This document shows, piece by piece, positions 62,196 to 64,000 of a stretch of DNA of 64,000 nucleotides. Numbering within the stretch: position 1 is the first letter of the stretch; the number at the start of each line of letters is the position of its first letter. This DNA comes from Halorussus ruber (lineage in GTDB: Archaea > Halobacteriota > Halobacteria > Halobacteriales > Haladaptataceae): NCBI RefSeq assembly GCF_004765785.1, contig NZ_SBIT01000016.1, positions 94,583 to 158,582 of the forward strand, in the 5' to 3' direction. The notes under the pieces were generated by a model. It saw only the letters and a list, made by a program, of their open reading frames with translations. It did no database searches and was not told the origin of the DNA. The position numbers and the translations under genes were made by a program.

Positions 62196-63083
62196 ATGTC
62201 AGACACCCAGACCCCCGACGCGACGACCGAGGACGGACTCGAACGCGAACTGCCCGCCAGACTCCGCACCAACCTCTACGCCGTGGTCGAGGAGTTGGTG
62301 GACCACGAGGGCCTGCTGGTCGCGCTCGACTTCGACGGCACCCTCGCGGCCATCGAACGCCGCCCCGAGCAGGCCACGATTCCCGACGCGACCCGCGAGG
62401 CCATCGAGGCGCTCGCGGCCGAACCGAACGTCGAGGTCGCAATCGTCAGCGGGCGCGAACTGGCCGACGTGCGAGAGCGCGTCGGAATCGACGGCGAACA
62501 CGTCTCCTACGCTGGCAACCACGGCCTCGAAATCCACGCTGGCGAGTACGAGGTCCACCCCGACGCGAAGGACGCCGAGCGCGACGTGACCGCCATCTGC
62601 GACCTCCTCACCGAGCAACTCGCCGAAATCGACGGCGCAATCGTGGAGAACAAGGGCGTGACCGCGACGGTCCACACCCGACTCGTGGCCGACGACGAGG
62701 TCCCGGTCGTGGAGAGCGCGGTCGAGAATTTGGTCGCCACCCGCGACGACGTGCGCCTGACCACCGGCAAGGACGTGCTGGAACTCCGCCCCGACGTCGA
62801 GTGGGACAAGGGCGAGGCCGTCAGGGAACTCTACGACCAACTCGTGCCCGAGGGCGAGCGCTGGCTTCCCGTCTACGTCGGCGACGACACCACCGACGAG
62901 GCCGCCTTCAGCGTGCTTGACGACCGCGGACTCGGCGTCAAGGTCGGCGAGGACCCCGGCACGAAGGCCCCCTACCGGGTCGCCGACCCCGAGTCGGTCC
63001 GGACGGTCCTGACGTGGTTGCACGAGTACGGCGTCGAGTTCCTCGCCGCGGAACACCACGATGTGCCCGTCGGCACCGCGTGA
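62196..63083 (+). CDS. otsB: Trehalose-6-phosphate phosphatase
   Basis: The 295-residue HAD-family phosphatase has motif I LVALDFDGTLAAIERRPEQA near residue 40, motif II VAIVSGRELADVR, and the metal-binding motif YVGDDTTDEAAFSVLDDRG. It removes the phosphate to give free trehalose. The same frame is open further upstream as a shadow within otsA, but the ATG at 62196 gives the family N-terminus. It forms an operon with otsA. Confidence 0.95.
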   Translation: MSDTQTPDATTEDGLERELPARLRTNLYAVVEELVDHEGLLVALDFDGTLAAIERRPEQATIPDATREAIEALAAEPNVEVAIVSGRELADVRERVGIDGEHVSYAGNHGLEIHAGEYEVHPDAKDAERDVTAICDLLTEQLAEIDGAIVENKGVTATVHTRLVADDEVPVVESAVENLVATRDDVRLTTGKDVLELRPDVEWDKGEAVRELYDQLVPEGERWLPVYVGDDTTDEAAFSVLDDRGLGVKVGEDPGTKAPYRVADPESVRTVLTWLHEYGVEFLAAEHHDVPVGTA

Positions 63084-63212
63084 GAAACGGACGAAGCCAC
63101 TCGATCGACCCTCCTCGTCTCCGTAACGCCGCGTTGAATCGCCCGCCAGCGGTGCGAACGATGTGAACGGTCGGCCCGGTTTATTCGCGGAATCGCACAA
63201 TCTGAAACGGAC

Positions 63213-63905
63213 ATGGCAACCGACGACCGCGACACCGACGAGAGCGACGAACAGGCCGGACCCGACGAGACCCCGACTACCTACGCCAACGCGGGCCGCG
63301 AAGAGGGAGACCGGACCCGCCAGCAGGCGTGGGACGCCCGGAACGACGCGCCCGGAGAGCCAGACGCCCTCCGGGCGCGAGACCGACAGCAATCGGACCA
63401 GCGCTACGGGACGAATCAACCGTCCCAACCGTCTCGCCGGTACGGTTCTCAGGCTCCTCAAGGCGGTACAGGCGGCGGGCGGGGGCGAGCCAACGCTCCC
63501 CGCGGGGGCGAGGAGCAGGGTCGGACCGAACCATCGAACCGGACCGAACCGACCCCACCGAAGCGCACGCAACCGCTTCGGGAACCGAGCGAACCGGAGC
63601 CGAGTGAACGAAAATCGAGCGAGCGACGAGAGGGCGAACACCGAGCCGAGCGCCGGGCGGAATCCGAGCGTCGAGAGGAATCCGAGCGCGAGGAGCGACT
63701 CCCCGAGGACGAGGCAGAGAGCCAGTCAGACGTGCCCAAGTACGGCGGGCCGCGCGACCGGACCCGAGGCCGTCGCGGCCAGTCCGACCAGTCGGTCGAA
63801 CGCCAGCGCGAGCGCCGGGAGTACGAGCGGCGGTTCGACAAACAGCGCGCTCGCCAGCGAGACTTCCAGCGGGACAAGAGTGGCGGGAAATACCGGCGTC
63901 GGTAG
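63213..63905 (+). CDS. Highly charged low-complexity protein (230 aa)
   Basis: The protein starts MATDDRDTDESDEQAGPDET and is rich in Arg, Glu, Gln, Pro and Ser throughout. It ends with an Arg/Gln/Glu segment (RQRERREYERRFDKQRARQR) followed by DKSGGKYRRR. No structured domain is visible; it is probably disordered or nucleic-acid binding. Its last 11 codons are the first partial unit of the 53-bp tandem repeat, which continues past the stop. The 129-base gap after otsB contains a TTTATTC-type box near 63180. Confidence 0.6.
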   Translation: MATDDRDTDESDEQAGPDETPTTYANAGREEGDRTRQQAWDARNDAPGEPDALRARDRQQSDQRYGTNQPSQPSRRYGSQAPQGGTGGGRGRANAPRGGEEQGRTEPSNRTEPTPPKRTQPLREPSEPEPSERKSSERREGEHRAERRAESERREESEREERLPEDEAESQSDVPKYGGPRDRTRGRRGQSDQSVERQRERREYERRFDKQRARQRDFQRDKSGGKYRRR

Positions 63906-64000
63906 ACGGCGGGGAAACCGCCATGAACAAGAGTGGCGGGAAATACCGGCGTCGGTAGACGGCGGGGAAACCGCCATGAACAAGAGTGGCGGGAAATACC
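63874..64000. repeat. 53-bp perfect tandem repeat running off the right edge
   Basis: The unit starts ACAAGAGTGGCGGGAAATAC at 63874, recurs at 63927 and again at 63980, always with a 53-base period and no mismatch seen. Each unit contains GGCGGGGAAACCGCC, a 5-bp stem with a five-base loop. The array begins inside the end of the charged CDS and continues beyond the window, so its total length is unknown. Confidence 0.8.

Overview
This window looks like a piece of a haloarchaeal chromosome (class Halobacteria). The DNA is GC-rich and almost every protein is strongly acidic (Asp/Glu-rich, Lys-poor). Many starts lie about 25-30 bases after a TATA-like box, as in leaderless transcripts. The gene set is archaeal: orc1/cdc6, aIF1/SUI1, Bat-type HTH regulators, cofE and mer of coenzyme F420/C1 metabolism, ThiD-ThiN, NOG1 and several haloarchaea-restricted DUF families. 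The genus cannot be fixed from the sequence alone.

Layout. 1-7227: acetate module (DUF4212 symporter subunit cut by the left edge, acs, an integrase-like/HTH-10 regulator, a second acs). 7315-12413: orc1/cdc6, an orc-adjacent candidate replication origin with five ORB-like repeats, and mutS. 13030-14555: copper module (HMA chaperone, DUF4396 membrane protein, Cys-rich four-helix protein). 14552-19711: small hypotheticals, thiDN, a small-ORF/RelE-like pair and a NOG1-type GTPase. 19878-24863: three DUF389 membrane proteins around a SIMPL lipoprotein. 24997-33420: engB, a startless ORF remnant, a 2-hydroxyacid dehydrogenase, a NUDIX-eIF2B fusion, an Hvo_1808-type surface protein, a phosphodiesterase and cofE-mer. 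33653-39280: TetR regulator and a MoxR/DUF58/transglutaminase operon. 39554-50423: housekeeping and regulatory genes (aIF1, rhodanese, RNase R-like, hybrid histidine kinase, uracil-DNA glycosylase, HTH-10, NUDIX, DtxR-like, DUF5809/5810, rimI). 50709-58720: a 21-aa ORF with a strong Shine-Dalgarno, aconitase, dut/dcd, a Tat-exported protein, an AT-rich nuclease-like gene, trpB and a DAO-type oxidase. 59149-64000: a broken second copy of the RelE-like pair with a palindromic operator, otsA-otsB, and a 53-bp tandem repeat running off the right edge.

The most unusual signals are these. (1) Four dispersed intergenic repeats (4930-5081, 31237-31402, 47789-48011, 58796-58938) share a core ending in AGCTAGCT. 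At the same 5' position each carries a perfect hairpin whose stem sequence differs in every copy, which suggests a structured RNA or structured DNA element. (2) A two-copy family pairs a small acidic ORF with a RelE-like protein. One copy looks intact (17901-18553). The other is frameshifted (59502-60164) but still has a perfect 16-bp palindrome between its TATA box and start. (3) A compositionally foreign gene (54948-56222) has a degenerate PD-(D/E)XK-like C-terminus and follows a tiny SD-preceded ORF. (4) The orc1-adjacent origin has repeats facing inward from both sides.
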